Origin: Actinoallomurus soli | Lineage (GTDB): Bacteria > Actinomycetota > Actinomycetes > Streptosporangiales > Streptosporangiaceae | Direction: 5' to 3' | DNA: 64,000 nt | Assembly (NCBI RefSeq): GCF_024055715.1 | Contig: NZ_JAMXMV010000013.1 | Coordinates: 62,001 to 126,000 of the forward strand | In this document: positions 8,847 through 16,651 of the stretch, piece by piece | Numbering within the stretch: position 1 is the first letter of the stretch | Layout of the letters: every line of letters starts with the position of its first letter | The notes under the pieces: generated by a model | The model's database searches: none | The model's input: only the letters and a program-made list of their open reading frames with translations | What the model was told of the DNA's origin: nothing | Position numbers and translations under genes: made by a program

Positions 8847-9134
8847 TCAGCTGACCGGCATCGCCTCACGGGCCCGGCGCTTCATCCGCTCGGCCCCCTC
8901 GTGCGGCTCCTCCTCGCCGTACTCCTCCTCCATCCGGAGCGCGACACCGAGCGCGAAGAAGGTCGGTGCCCACTCGCCGATGAAGATCCCCCAGCGGTCG
9001 GCGCGGTCCAGTCCGGCGTGCTCCTCCGCCTTCAGCGACATCGCCCAGCTGGCGAACGACGCCAGGATCGACGCGACTCCGGCGATGTACATCGTGTCGG
9101 ACGTGATACCAGCCCTGCGCATGAGCCTCACCAT
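8847..9134 (-). CDS. Small predicted membrane protein
   Basis: A 95-residue protein with two hydrophobic segments (about 15-34 and 49-68) and a very acidic stretch followed by a basic C-terminal tail (EEEYGEEE, then MKRRARE). No family is recognised. ATG at 9134 is preceded 6 nt upstream by a run of six G, and a longer in-frame reading has no better start. It sits between the ligase gene and the divergent fxsA. Confidence 0.6.
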   Translation of the reverse strand: MVRLMRRAGITSDTMYIAGVASILASFASWAMSLKAEEHAGLDRADRWGIFIGEWAPTFFALGVALRMEEEYGEEEPHEGAERMKRRAREAMPVS

Positions 9135-9273
9135 CGTTAACCCCCCGTTGACCTGCGCATTTTCCTCGATATGGACCGGTACCCGTGGGTCGGTGCGCCA
9201 TGCCGTCACGGTGTTCAAATCACCGCCAACTGCCACCGCCCGAACGCCGCCGCCGGCAGGACACAATGGAGAC

Positions 9274-9777
9274 ATGCTCCCCGTGGCGCTGTTCATCGTG
9301 TTCCTGCTGATCCCCGTGCTGGAGATCTACGTCATCATCCAGGTCGGCGAGCTGATCGGCGGTTGGCCGACGGTCGCGCTGCTGCTGGCCGAGAGCGTCC
9401 TCGGCGCCTGGATCATCCGGCGCGAGGGCCGGCGGGCGTGGCGCGCGCTGAAGGAGACCCTCGGCGGCGGGAGAATGCCCGACCGGGAGCTGGCCGACGC
9501 CGGGCTCGTCCTGGTCGGCGGCGCGCTGCTGCTGACGCCCGGTTTCGTGACGGACTTCTTCGGGTTCCTGTTCGTGCTGCCGTTCACCCGGCCGCTGGTG
9601 CGCCGCCTGCTGTCGCGGTACGCCGAGCGCCGGATCTCCGCGTCGCGGCGCCGCACGAGCCTGCGCTTCGGGGATCTGGGCGGGATGTACGGCCCCGGGC
9701 CCGGCGAGCCGGAGCCGGGACCCCGGGTGGTGCGCGGAGAGGTCATCGAAGAGGACCGAGAGGCGGACCGGCGCTGA
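9274..9777 (+). CDS. fxsA: FxsA family inner-membrane protein
   Basis: A 167-residue membrane protein with the FxsA layout: a hydrophobic N-terminal half (PVLEIYVIIQVGELIGGW, then WIIRREGRRAW), a second membrane region (ALLLTPGFVTDFFGFLFVLP) and a charged cytoplasmic tail. In E. coli FxsA overproduction relieves F-exclusion of phage T7; the ordinary role is unknown. ATG at 9274 has GGAG just upstream. It is convergent with rbpA and shares a strong terminator hairpin with it. Confidence 0.85.
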   Translation: MLPVALFIVFLLIPVLEIYVIIQVGELIGGWPTVALLLAESVLGAWIIRREGRRAWRALKETLGGGRMPDRELADAGLVLVGGALLLTPGFVTDFFGFLFVLPFTRPLVRRLLSRYAERRISASRRRTSLRFGDLGGMYGPGPGEPEPGPRVVRGEVIEEDREADRR

Positions 9778-9783
9778 ACGACG

Positions 9784-9823
9784 CACGGGCCGTGCCGTCG
9801 AGGGGCTGACGGCACGGCCCGTG
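9784..9823. terminator. Bidirectional terminator between fxsA and rbpA
   Basis: A perfect 16-bp inverted repeat (9784-9799 with 9808-9823) with an 8-nt loop lies between two convergent stop codons. It can extend further with a 2-nt bulge. Position and strength make termination of both genes likely. Confidence 0.8.
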
Positions 9824-9839
9824 TGCGTTCGGTGCTCGG

Positions 9840-10184
9840 TTACGCGGTCCTTCTGCGCTGTGCGCGCAGGACGGCCAGTCGCTCGGCCAGGACCTCCTCC
9901 AGATCTTCGATCGTGCGGCGCTCCATGAGCATGTCCCAGTGCGTGCGGGGCGGTTTACCCTTCTTGGACTGGGGCATCTCGCCATTGACCATAAGGGCCG
10001 TCGCACCGCAGCTCCGGCACTCCCAGGTCATCGGCACCTCGGCCTCCGCGGCCAGGATGACGGTGAACCGGTGGCCCTTCGGGCAGTCGTACATGACCTC
10101 CTGACGAGGGGCCAGGTCGGTGTTTCGATCGTTCTCGTAGCTCGTGGCTCCGAGTCGGGTGCCGCGAAGTGCGCGCTCGGCCAT
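9840..10184 (-). CDS. rbpA: RNA polymerase-binding protein RbpA
   Basis: A 114-residue actinobacterial transcription factor that binds the principal sigma factor and stabilises the open complex. The family pattern is clear: an N-terminal tail (MAERALRGTRLG), the core with YDCPKGHRF and WECRSCG cysteines, the basic linker (QSKKGKPPRTHWDML), and the C-terminal sigma-interaction helix (RRTIEDLEEVLAERL). GGGAGG lies about 9 nt before the ATG. A SigR-type promoter is located 40-70 bp upstream, which matches the known SigR control of rbpA in Streptomyces coelicolor. Confidence 0.95.
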   Translation of the reverse strand: MAERALRGTRLGATSYENDRNTDLAPRQEVMYDCPKGHRFTVILAAEAEVPMTWECRSCGATALMVNGEMPQSKKGKPPRTHWDMLMERRTIEDLEEVLAERLAVLRAQRRRTA

Positions 10185-10225
10185 CGTGACGTGCCTCCCA
10201 GACGGCGTGCGTTCTGCTAGACATG

Positions 10226-10252
10226 AACGCTGGATACCGTCACAAGATTCCC
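10226..10252 (-). promoter_or_regulatory. SigR-type promoter of rbpA
   Basis: On the minus strand GGGAAT (10252-10247) is followed after exactly 18 nt by GTT (10228-10226), the thiol-oxidative-stress SigR/SigH consensus GGAAT-N18-GTT. The predicted start site lies about 35 nt before the rbpA ATG. Confidence 0.75.
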
Positions 10253-10513
10253 GCCTTGGCCTGGATCCAACCCTGGGAAGACCGATCGTTTCCCGAGGTC
10301 GCCCGGCTTTGCCCTCCTGAGCAGCGCTAAGAGTCTATCAACGCGAGCCTCGGGGGACGCGGCCCGCCACAGATCATCCGGGGTCGGTCGGGCCGGTTCG
10401 GGTCGCAGGTCGGGACGCGACGTTCCGTCGCCCGATACGCCCGGTCAAGGCTCCTTCGGAAGCTCGTCGCTCGGTGGCTGGACAGTTAGGGCGAATGTAG
10501 CGAACCTTGCGGG

Positions 10514-12763
10514 ATGTCCGAAATGCTACAAAAGGAGGCCGCGCCCGCCCGGCGAGGCTTCGCCGTACGGTCGCCGGCCTGGATGCCCCGGTGGTCGGCC
10601 GAGGCGGCGTTGCGCGCGCTGCGGACCGTCATCGTGGTGCCGGGCTTGTTCGCGTTCGCCGCCAAGGTGATCGGCGATCCCCAGGTCGCGACTTTCGCGG
10701 CGTTCGGTGGGTTCGCCACGCTGGTCATGGCCGGGTTCGGCGGGACGCGGCGCGACAAGCTGGCCGCCCACCTCGGGCTCGCCGTCGCCGGAAGCGCCCT
10801 CATCGCGCTCGGGACCGTCGTCGGTTCGTCCCCCGTGCTGGCCGCCCTGATCACGCTGCCGACGGTCTTCGTGGTGATGTTCGCCGGCGTTGCCGGCCCG
10901 GCCGCCGCCTCGGGCGTGACGGCGGCCCTGGTCGCGTACGTGCTGCCCGCGGCGACGCCCGGCACGGTCGAGATGATCCCTTCCCGGCTGGCCGGGTGGT
11001 GGTTGGCCTCGGTCGCGGGTACGGCGGCGGTGCTGCTGCTGTCGCCGCGCCCGCCGGGACACCGGCTCCGGGCCCGCGCTGCGGCGTGCGGCGACGCCCT
11101 CGCCGATCAGCTCGACGCGGCGCTGCGGAACGAGCTGGCCCCCGAGCACGCCGAGGCGTCGGTCGCGGCCAAGCACGCGCTGCTGAGCGAGTTCACCGCG
11201 ACCCCGTACCGGCCCACCGGCCTCGGCACCACCGATCAGGCACTGGACAACCTGGTCGGGCTCCTCGAGTGGTGCACCGCCGTGGTGTGCGAGAGTCTGG
11301 GGGAGTATCGCGACCTCAGCGCGGTTCCCGCCGTGGAGCGGGAACTGCTGACGGCGACCGCGCGGACGCTGCGCGACATGGCCGCGGTGCTCTCGGACGA
11401 GCGGGTCACCCCGGACCTGCCCGCGCTGCGCGAGTGCCTGGAGGCCAGTGTCGCCCACCTGCGCGGGATGGGCGTGGTCGAGACCCGCTACCGTGACGCC
11501 GTCCACCTGTCCTTTCACGCGCGGACGCTGGCCCTCGCGGTCCAGCAGGCCACCGAGGACGCGCTGATCGCGATGCGGCGGGCCGATCCCGACCTGATCG
11601 TCGGACACAGGCGGCGTTGGTACGGTCTGCCCGCCACCGAACCGGCGACCGTGGAGGGGCGCGGGCCGCGCGGTGGCGCGCCCCGCACCGCCGCGCTCGC
11701 CGGTGCCGCGACCGTGACCTGGCGGCACGTGAGCGTGCGGTCGGCGTGGTTCCTGAGCAGCGTGCGCGGCGCGGTCGCGCTGGCCGCGGCGATCGCCGTG
11801 GCCGACGCGACGGGCGTGCAGCACGGCTTCTGGGTGGTGCTGGGCACGCTGTCGGTGCTGCGGACGAGCGCCGCCTCGACCGGCGCGACGGCGCTGCGCG
11901 CCCTGGCCGGGACGGTCGCCGGATTCCTCGTCGGCGCGCTGCTCCTGCTGACGATCGGCACCGGCCCGACCGCACTGTGGGTGGCGCTGCCGATCGCGGT
12001 CGCCGTGGCCTCGTACGCGCCGGGGACGGCGCCGTTCGCGGTCGGGCAGGCGGCCTTCACCGTCACGGTCTCGGTGCTGTACAACCTGGTGGCGCCGGCC
12101 GGGTGGCGGGTCGGCATGCTGCGCCTGGAGGACGTGGCCATCGGCTGTGCGGTCAGTCTCGTGGTCGGTGTGCTGCTGTGGCCGCGCGGGGCGAGCGCGG
12201 TGGTCGGCGACGCCCTCGCGGACGCGTTCCGGCGTGGCGGCGACTACCTGTGCCAGTCGGTCGCCTGGGCGCTCGGGGTCCGGCCGTCGCCGCCCGACGC
12301 GGCCCCGGCCGTCACGGCGGGTCTCCGGCTCGATGACGCGCTGCGCGGCTTCCTGGCCGAGCGGGGCACGAAACACATGCCCAAGGAGGACCTGTGGCGG
12401 CTCGTCGGCGGCACGGTCCGGCTGCGCCTGACGGGCGAGTCCCTGGCCGGGCTGCCCAGCCCGGACGCCGAGCCCGATCCGGCGACCCGCGCGCTCAGCG
12501 CGCAGACCACCCGGCTGACCGGCTGGTTCGACGAGGTCGCCGGGCATCTCGGCCCGGCCGCCGGTCGGCCGTTCGTTCCGCTGCGGCCGCCATCCCCGGA
12601 GTCACTGCGCCTGGCCCGGTCCGCGCTCGACGCGTCGGACCGGAACATCGCCTGCACGCTGTGGGTGGCCCAGCACCTCGAGCACATCGTACCGTACCTG
12701 GACGGCCTGACCGGCCCGGCCGACCAGGTCGCACGGCTGCGGCGGGCGCCCTGGTGGCGCTGA
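10514..12763 (+). CDS. FUSC-family integral membrane protein
   Basis: A 749-residue protein with two hydrophobic blocks, residues about 35-185 and 405-560, each followed by a long soluble helical region. This is the architecture of the fusaric acid resistance / aromatic acid exporter (FUSC) family. The second block (VRGAVALAAAIAVADATGVQHGFWVVLGTLSVLRTS) is the conserved FUSC core; quoted here in parts it reads VRGAVALAAAIAVADA, then GFWVVLGTLSVLRTS. The substrate is not predictable. ATG at 10514 is used, although its upstream region has only a weak ribosome binding site (TTGCGGG); a second in-frame ATG is three codons on. It is divergent from rbpA and followed by hairpins. Confidence 0.83.
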   Translation: MSEMLQKEAAPARRGFAVRSPAWMPRWSAEAALRALRTVIVVPGLFAFAAKVIGDPQVATFAAFGGFATLVMAGFGGTRRDKLAAHLGLAVAGSALIALGTVVGSSPVLAALITLPTVFVVMFAGVAGPAAASGVTAALVAYVLPAATPGTVEMIPSRLAGWWLASVAGTAAVLLLSPRPPGHRLRARAAACGDALADQLDAALRNELAPEHAEASVAAKHALLSEFTATPYRPTGLGTTDQALDNLVGLLEWCTAVVCESLGEYRDLSAVPAVERELLTATARTLRDMAAVLSDERVTPDLPALRECLEASVAHLRGMGVVETRYRDAVHLSFHARTLALAVQQATEDALIAMRRADPDLIVGHRRRWYGLPATEPATVEGRGPRGGAPRTAALAGAATVTWRHVSVRSAWFLSSVRGAVALAAAIAVADATGVQHGFWVVLGTLSVLRTSAASTGATALRALAGTVAGFLVGALLLLTIGTGPTALWVALPIAVAVASYAPGTAPFAVGQAAFTVTVSVLYNLVAPAGWRVGMLRLEDVAIGCAVSLVVGVLLWPRGASAVVGDALADAFRRGGDYLCQSVAWALGVRPSPPDAAPAVTAGLRLDDALRGFLAERGTKHMPKEDLWRLVGGTVRLRLTGESLAGLPSPDAEPDPATRALSAQTTRLTGWFDEVAGHLGPAAGRPFVPLRPPSPESLRLARSALDASDRNIACTLWVAQHLEHIVPYLDGLTGPADQVARLRRAPWWR

Positions 12764-12903
12764 CCGGCGGCGGACCGGACATCGGAGCGCTCGGACGGTG
12801 GGGGCACCTGGTTCACCGCGTCCGCTTCCGGCGGACCGCGAAGGAAGGCTGCGTGAAGGAGACTTCCGTGAGCGGTGGTGCACACGCCCGGCCGGATGGC
12901 CGT

Positions 12904-12989
12904 CGCCCCCGGCCGGAGTGCCCGGATGGGGCCGGCCGGGGGCGATGATCGGTGACGGTGCCGGCCGGCCCGCGCATGGCGGGCCGGCC
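12904..12989. terminator. Two GC-rich hairpins downstream of the FUSC gene
   Basis: CGCCCCCGGCCGG (12904-12916) pairs with 12932-12944 (13 bp, 15-nt loop). GGCCGGCCCGC (12963-12973) pairs with 12979-12989 (11 bp, 5-nt loop). They lie between the converging FUSC and GH65 genes, so they may serve both. The remaining sequence of 12764-13062 shows no gene. Confidence 0.6.
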
Positions 12990-13062
12990 GCCCCCCGCTG
13001 GGGGGCCCGCCCGGCCATGGGTCACGGCGACGGCGGGGGTGCCGGGTCCGTGCCCGGCGTGT

Positions 13063-15963
13063 TCACGAGCACTGCGTCGCGTCGCCCGCCGGGTGCCTGG
13101 TGGGCACCTGGAGCCCGGCACCGGGCGTCACCTTGCGCACGCCGCCGCCCGCGACCCGTACCGGGAGCGGCGGGCCGGACCGGAGGGTCAGCTTCGTCGC
13201 CTGCTGTCCGACCGAAAGGTCGAACGTGCGCCCGTGCCACTTCACTCCCGTGATGTCGACGCCCGGCAGCTGCGGCGGCAGGAAGGGATCGATGGCGATC
13301 GCGTCCGTTCCCCAGCGCAGCCCGGTGAACCCGTACAGGAACTCCTGCAGGTAGCCGCCCTCACCGGTGGTGAAGGTGAACGCTCCGCCGTTGCGGGTCT
13401 CGTACCACTGGTCGAACGGTGCGGCCAGGTACGGGTCCGCGCTGTCGCGCAGGTAGGTGTAGACCGTGCAGCCGGGCGATCCGAGGGCGGCGCTGTCGAT
13501 GGCCGCGATCGCATCGGTCATCGACGGGCCGTTCGGGTCGGTGTGCTGCTTGTAGTAGCCGAGGTCGTTCTGCGCCAGGCCGGCCGACATCGGCACACCC
13601 CACGGGTACTGCAGCAGGGTGACGTCGGCCTGCTTGACGGTCTGCCCGTTGTAGCCCTGGAACTCGGGGTGAATGTTCGCCGTGGTGTCGACCGGGATCT
13701 TCAGGCCGTCCGCGACCTTGCTCCACGCCGGATCGGCGGTCCGGCCGAGGACGCCGGCGGCGCGGACCGCGATGCGCAGCGACGCCTGCGCGCCGGCGTT
13801 GGTGCTCGCGCTGTTGTTCACGTTGTCGTGGTACTCGTCCGAGCCCATGACGTCGTTGATGTCGTATCCGCCGGCCGGGTCGGGCACGGCACGCGTGGCC
13901 CAGTAGTCGGCGATGTCCTTCAGCACCGGCCAGGCCTTGTCCCGCAGCCACGCCGTGTCGCCGCTCGCCTCGTAGTACTGCCACTGCGCCAGCGCGACGT
14001 CGGAGTTGATGTGGATCTCGCTCTTACCCGTGGTGCAGCACGGCGGGGTCTGCTCCGTGCCGCTGAGGGCGCTCTCCCACGGGAACTTCGCGCCCTTGAT
14101 CGGCTGGGTGGGAGTGGACAGTTTCGCCGCGTCGGCCTCGGCCCCGGACAGCAGCTTCTGCCGGTAGGTGTTCGCGCCGACCGCGATGTCGGGGAACTGG
14201 GCGAGCAGCGACGGGTACATCCAGGTCTCCATGTCCCAGAACACGTGACCGGCATAGCCGTCCGAGGACAGCCCGCCCGGGCTGGCGCTCCAGGTGACCC
14301 CGGCGCGCATGCTCGCGAGCAGGTAGAACATCGACGCGTGGATCCGCGCGGTCGTGGTGGCGTCACCGGGGACCGAGATGCCGGACCGCCACAGGTCCGC
14401 CCAGGCGCGGTCGTTGCGGTCGAGCGCGTGCCGGTAGCCGCTCTCGGCGGCGCGGGACGCGGTGTCCGCGGCGGCCCGCCGCGGGCTCGCGGCGTTGAGC
14501 GACCGGTCGGTGTCGACGCTGGAGGCCACGCCCACGTACTTGGTGATCCGGTACGCCTGACCGGCGTGGACGGGGAAGGCCGCGCTCTGCCCGGCACTGC
14601 CGTCGCCGGAGGCGGCGGTCGCCTGGGTGGGCACGGTCCTGTCGTCCACGCGCAGCACCGAGTTCAGCCCGGCGGTGACCAGGTTCCCGTCGCTCACGAC
14701 GGTCTGCGACAGCGTCGCGGTCCTGCCGTCCACGCGGGGGTCCGAGGTGGAGGCGTGGTTCAGTCCCCGGGCGTCGAACTCGTCCACGACGGTGGCCGTT
14801 CCGCTCCAGTGGGGTACGGCCTGCACGCTCACCGTGCCCAGATGGCCGTCCGCGCGGTTGGCGTTGACCTCGTAGGTGAGGCTGGTCGTGTCGCCCTCGG
14901 GTGAGGTCCAGTCGAACGACGTGCTCAGCACCCCGGTGCGCAGGTCCAGCGACTGCTTGTAGTCGCTGGTGGTGCCGACCGTGGCGGGGGCGACCTGCGT
15001 CGGCCGCTGGCCGCCGTCCGGATACAGCGCGAGGTAGTCGACGTTCACCCGGGCCTCGTCACCCTGGGCGACGGTGATCTCGAGCGTGTTCGCGCCCGCG
15101 TTCAGCGTCACGGGCACGGTCACCACCCCCCAATCGTCCCAGCTGGACAGGCTGGGCACGGTCAGCTGCTGGAGCGTGCCGTTCACGCCGAGGTGGATGC
15201 TCTGCGGGCCGCCGCTCGCGTTGCCGTACCGCACCGCCAGCGTCGCCTTGCCGGCCGGCGCGTCACGGATCTCCATGACGTCGGTGCCGCCGATCGTCGG
15301 CTTTCCATTGGTGTTCAGGCCGGCCAGGTAGCCGCCGACGGTCGAACCGGGGTGGGAGGTCTCGACGAACGCGCCGCCCGAGATCTTCCCGTACGCGGCC
15401 GGGCACAGCTGGTCGAAGGCGCAGGACCAGCTCCCCGTCCCGTAGACGTCGCCGCTGCGGCCGAAGCCCAGCGTCGTCCAGCTCGGCAGGCTCGCGCGCT
15501 GCTCGTTCTGGCCGGCGGGGTGGGCGTAGAAGCCGGCGAGTTCGGACTGGGTGACGATGGGCGTGCTGCTGTAGCCCTCGCCTCCCGCCGGCACCCGCGC
15601 GGCCAGGTAACCGTTGCCGACGAACGTCGGGGAGTAGTTCTTCGAGGTGTCACTCGTGCTCAGCACCCAGCCACCGCCGGTGAGCCGGCCCGGCGGCGCG
15701 GCCGAGGCCGGCACCGCCACCGCGCCCAGCGCCACGGAGCCGAGTGCCAGCACGCCGGCCACCGCGCTCCTGCCGCGGCCCCGGCCACGGGACCTGGCAC
15801 GGTCACCGGGTCTGATCACCATCGATGCCGCGGTGGTCGCCACGGCCACGAAAAGGACCCGGGCCGACCTGAGACGCCGGGGATGAGGCGCCGGTCCGTC
15901 GTCGGCCGGCGGGGACTGCACGGGGCGGCGGGGGCGATCACGGTGGGGACGCGATCTGGTCAT
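13063..15963 (-). CDS. Secreted GH65 glycoside hydrolase with inserted CBM35-like domain
   Basis: A 966-residue exported enzyme. After a basic N-terminal region come two hydrophobic segments, the second ending in VPASAAP, a typical signal peptidase site near residue 88. The GH65 N-terminal domain is interrupted at about 190-320 by a CBM6/35-type beta-sandwich (GGAFVETSHPGS, then VNVDYLALYP). The catalytic (alpha/alpha)6 barrel shows FWDMETW (about 575) and GSDEYHDNVNNS (about 707-718), with the general acid Glu about 710. TTGEGGYLQEF offers a Glu where hydrolases carry the base. That pattern suggests an acid trehalase- or kojibiose-hydrolase-type enzyme rather than a phosphorylase. ATG 15963 has AAGGA 10 nt upstream; an in-frame ATG at 15822 directly before the signal peptide is an alternative start. 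Confidence 0.82.
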   Translation of the reverse strand: MTRSRPHRDRPRRPVQSPPADDGPAPHPRRLRSARVLFVAVATTAASMVIRPGDRARSRGRGRGRSAVAGVLALGSVALGAVAVPASAAPPGRLTGGGWVLSTSDTSKNYSPTFVGNGYLAARVPAGGEGYSSTPIVTQSELAGFYAHPAGQNEQRASLPSWTTLGFGRSGDVYGTGSWSCAFDQLCPAAYGKISGGAFVETSHPGSTVGGYLAGLNTNGKPTIGGTDVMEIRDAPAGKATLAVRYGNASGGPQSIHLGVNGTLQQLTVPSLSSWDDWGVVTVPVTLNAGANTLEITVAQGDEARVNVDYLALYPDGGQRPTQVAPATVGTTSDYKQSLDLRTGVLSTSFDWTSPEGDTTSLTYEVNANRADGHLGTVSVQAVPHWSGTATVVDEFDARGLNHASTSDPRVDGRTATLSQTVVSDGNLVTAGLNSVLRVDDRTVPTQATAASGDGSAGQSAAFPVHAGQAYRITKYVGVASSVDTDRSLNAASPRRAAADTASRAAESGYRHALDRNDRAWADLWRSGISVPGDATTTARIHASMFYLLASMRAGVTWSASPGGLSSDGYAGHVFWDMETWMYPSLLAQFPDIAVGANTYRQKLLSGAEADAAKLSTPTQPIKGAKFPWESALSGTEQTPPCCTTGKSEIHINSDVALAQWQYYEASGDTAWLRDKAWPVLKDIADYWATRAVPDPAGGYDINDVMGSDEYHDNVNNSASTNAGAQASLRIAVRAAGVLGRTADPAWSKVADGLKIPVDTTANIHPEFQGYNGQTVKQADVTLLQYPWGVPMSAGLAQNDLGYYKQHTDPNGPSMTDAIAAIDSAALGSPGCTVYTYLRDSADPYLAAPFDQWYETRNGGAFTFTTGEGGYLQEFLYGFTGLRWGTDAIAIDPFLPPQLPGVDITGVKWHGRTFDLSVGQQATKLTLRSGPPLPVRVAGGGVRKVTPGAGLQVPTRHPAGDATQCS

Positions 15964-16027
15964 TCGGCGCACATCCTTGCCCAGTAGGATCGGTGAAACG
16001 TCCACCTAGGGCCTCTAAGCCCGTCAA

Positions 16028-16057
16028 AACGTACGATCGGGCTAAATCCGTCGTCAA
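16028..16057 (-). promoter_or_regulatory. Candidate promoter of the GH65 gene
   Basis: On the minus strand TTGACG (16057-16052) and TACGTT (16033-16028) are separated by 18 nt. The predicted start site lies about 55 nt upstream of the chosen ATG. The surrounding 16006-16178 stretch is unusually AT-rich for this window and otherwise holds no gene. Confidence 0.5.
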
Positions 16058-16178
16058 GAGTGGACAAAAGATGGCATTTAGTCTTTTCGGCGGCGCAATG
16101 GGCGCGTGGTAGCCGATGAGTGCTCTCTCGACCCGGCACACCTGATCGAGACGTCCCTCCAGCGACGCTCCGAACGGA

Positions 16179-16649
16179 TCAGGGCGCGTCGCCCGGTGTG
16201 CGCGGGTCCGGCGGGGCCGGCAGGTCGGCGAGGTGACCGAGCACCGGCGCGGTCGACAGGAGGAGTTTCGCCTGATCCGCCGGGATGGCCGACATCAGGC
16301 CGGCGAGGACCTCCGCCTGGGCGCGCGCGAACGAGCGGAGGATCTCCCCGCCCGCCTCGCTGATGAGCACCTGGGTGGCACGGCCGTCGGTGGGGTCCGC
16401 CCTGCGGTCGACGTACCCGCCCGCCAGCAGCCCCGCCACCGCGGTGGTGGCGGTCGGCTGCGAGCAGGGGACGCGCCGGGCGATCTCGCCGATGCGCAGC
16501 GGGCCGTACTGGGTCAGCAGGGCCAGCACGATCAGCTGTGTCGGATGCACGGCGCCGCCGTGGCCCGAACGACGGAGACGGCGCATGAGGCGGTGCATCG
16601 CGATCACGACGTCGAGTGCCTCGTCCGTGTGCACCGCCCGTTCGTTCAT
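16179..16649 (-). CDS. MarR family transcriptional regulator
   Basis: A 156-residue winged-helix regulator: helix-turn-helix IGEIARRVPCSQPTATTAVA (about 75-94), then wing residues DRRADPTDGRATQVLIS. The start ATG lies 2 nt beyond the asnB stop codon and has no obvious ribosome binding site of its own, so translation is probably coupled to asnB. The 21-bp palindrome upstream of asnB is the natural candidate for its binding site. The ligand is unknown. Confidence 0.88.
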   Translation of the reverse strand: MNERAVHTDEALDVVIAMHRLMRRLRRSGHGGAVHPTQLIVLALLTQYGPLRIGEIARRVPCSQPTATTAVAGLLAGGYVDRRADPTDGRATQVLISEAGGEILRSFARAQAEVLAGLMSAIPADQAKLLLSTAPVLGHLADLPAPPDPRTPGDAP

Positions 16650-16651
16650 GG

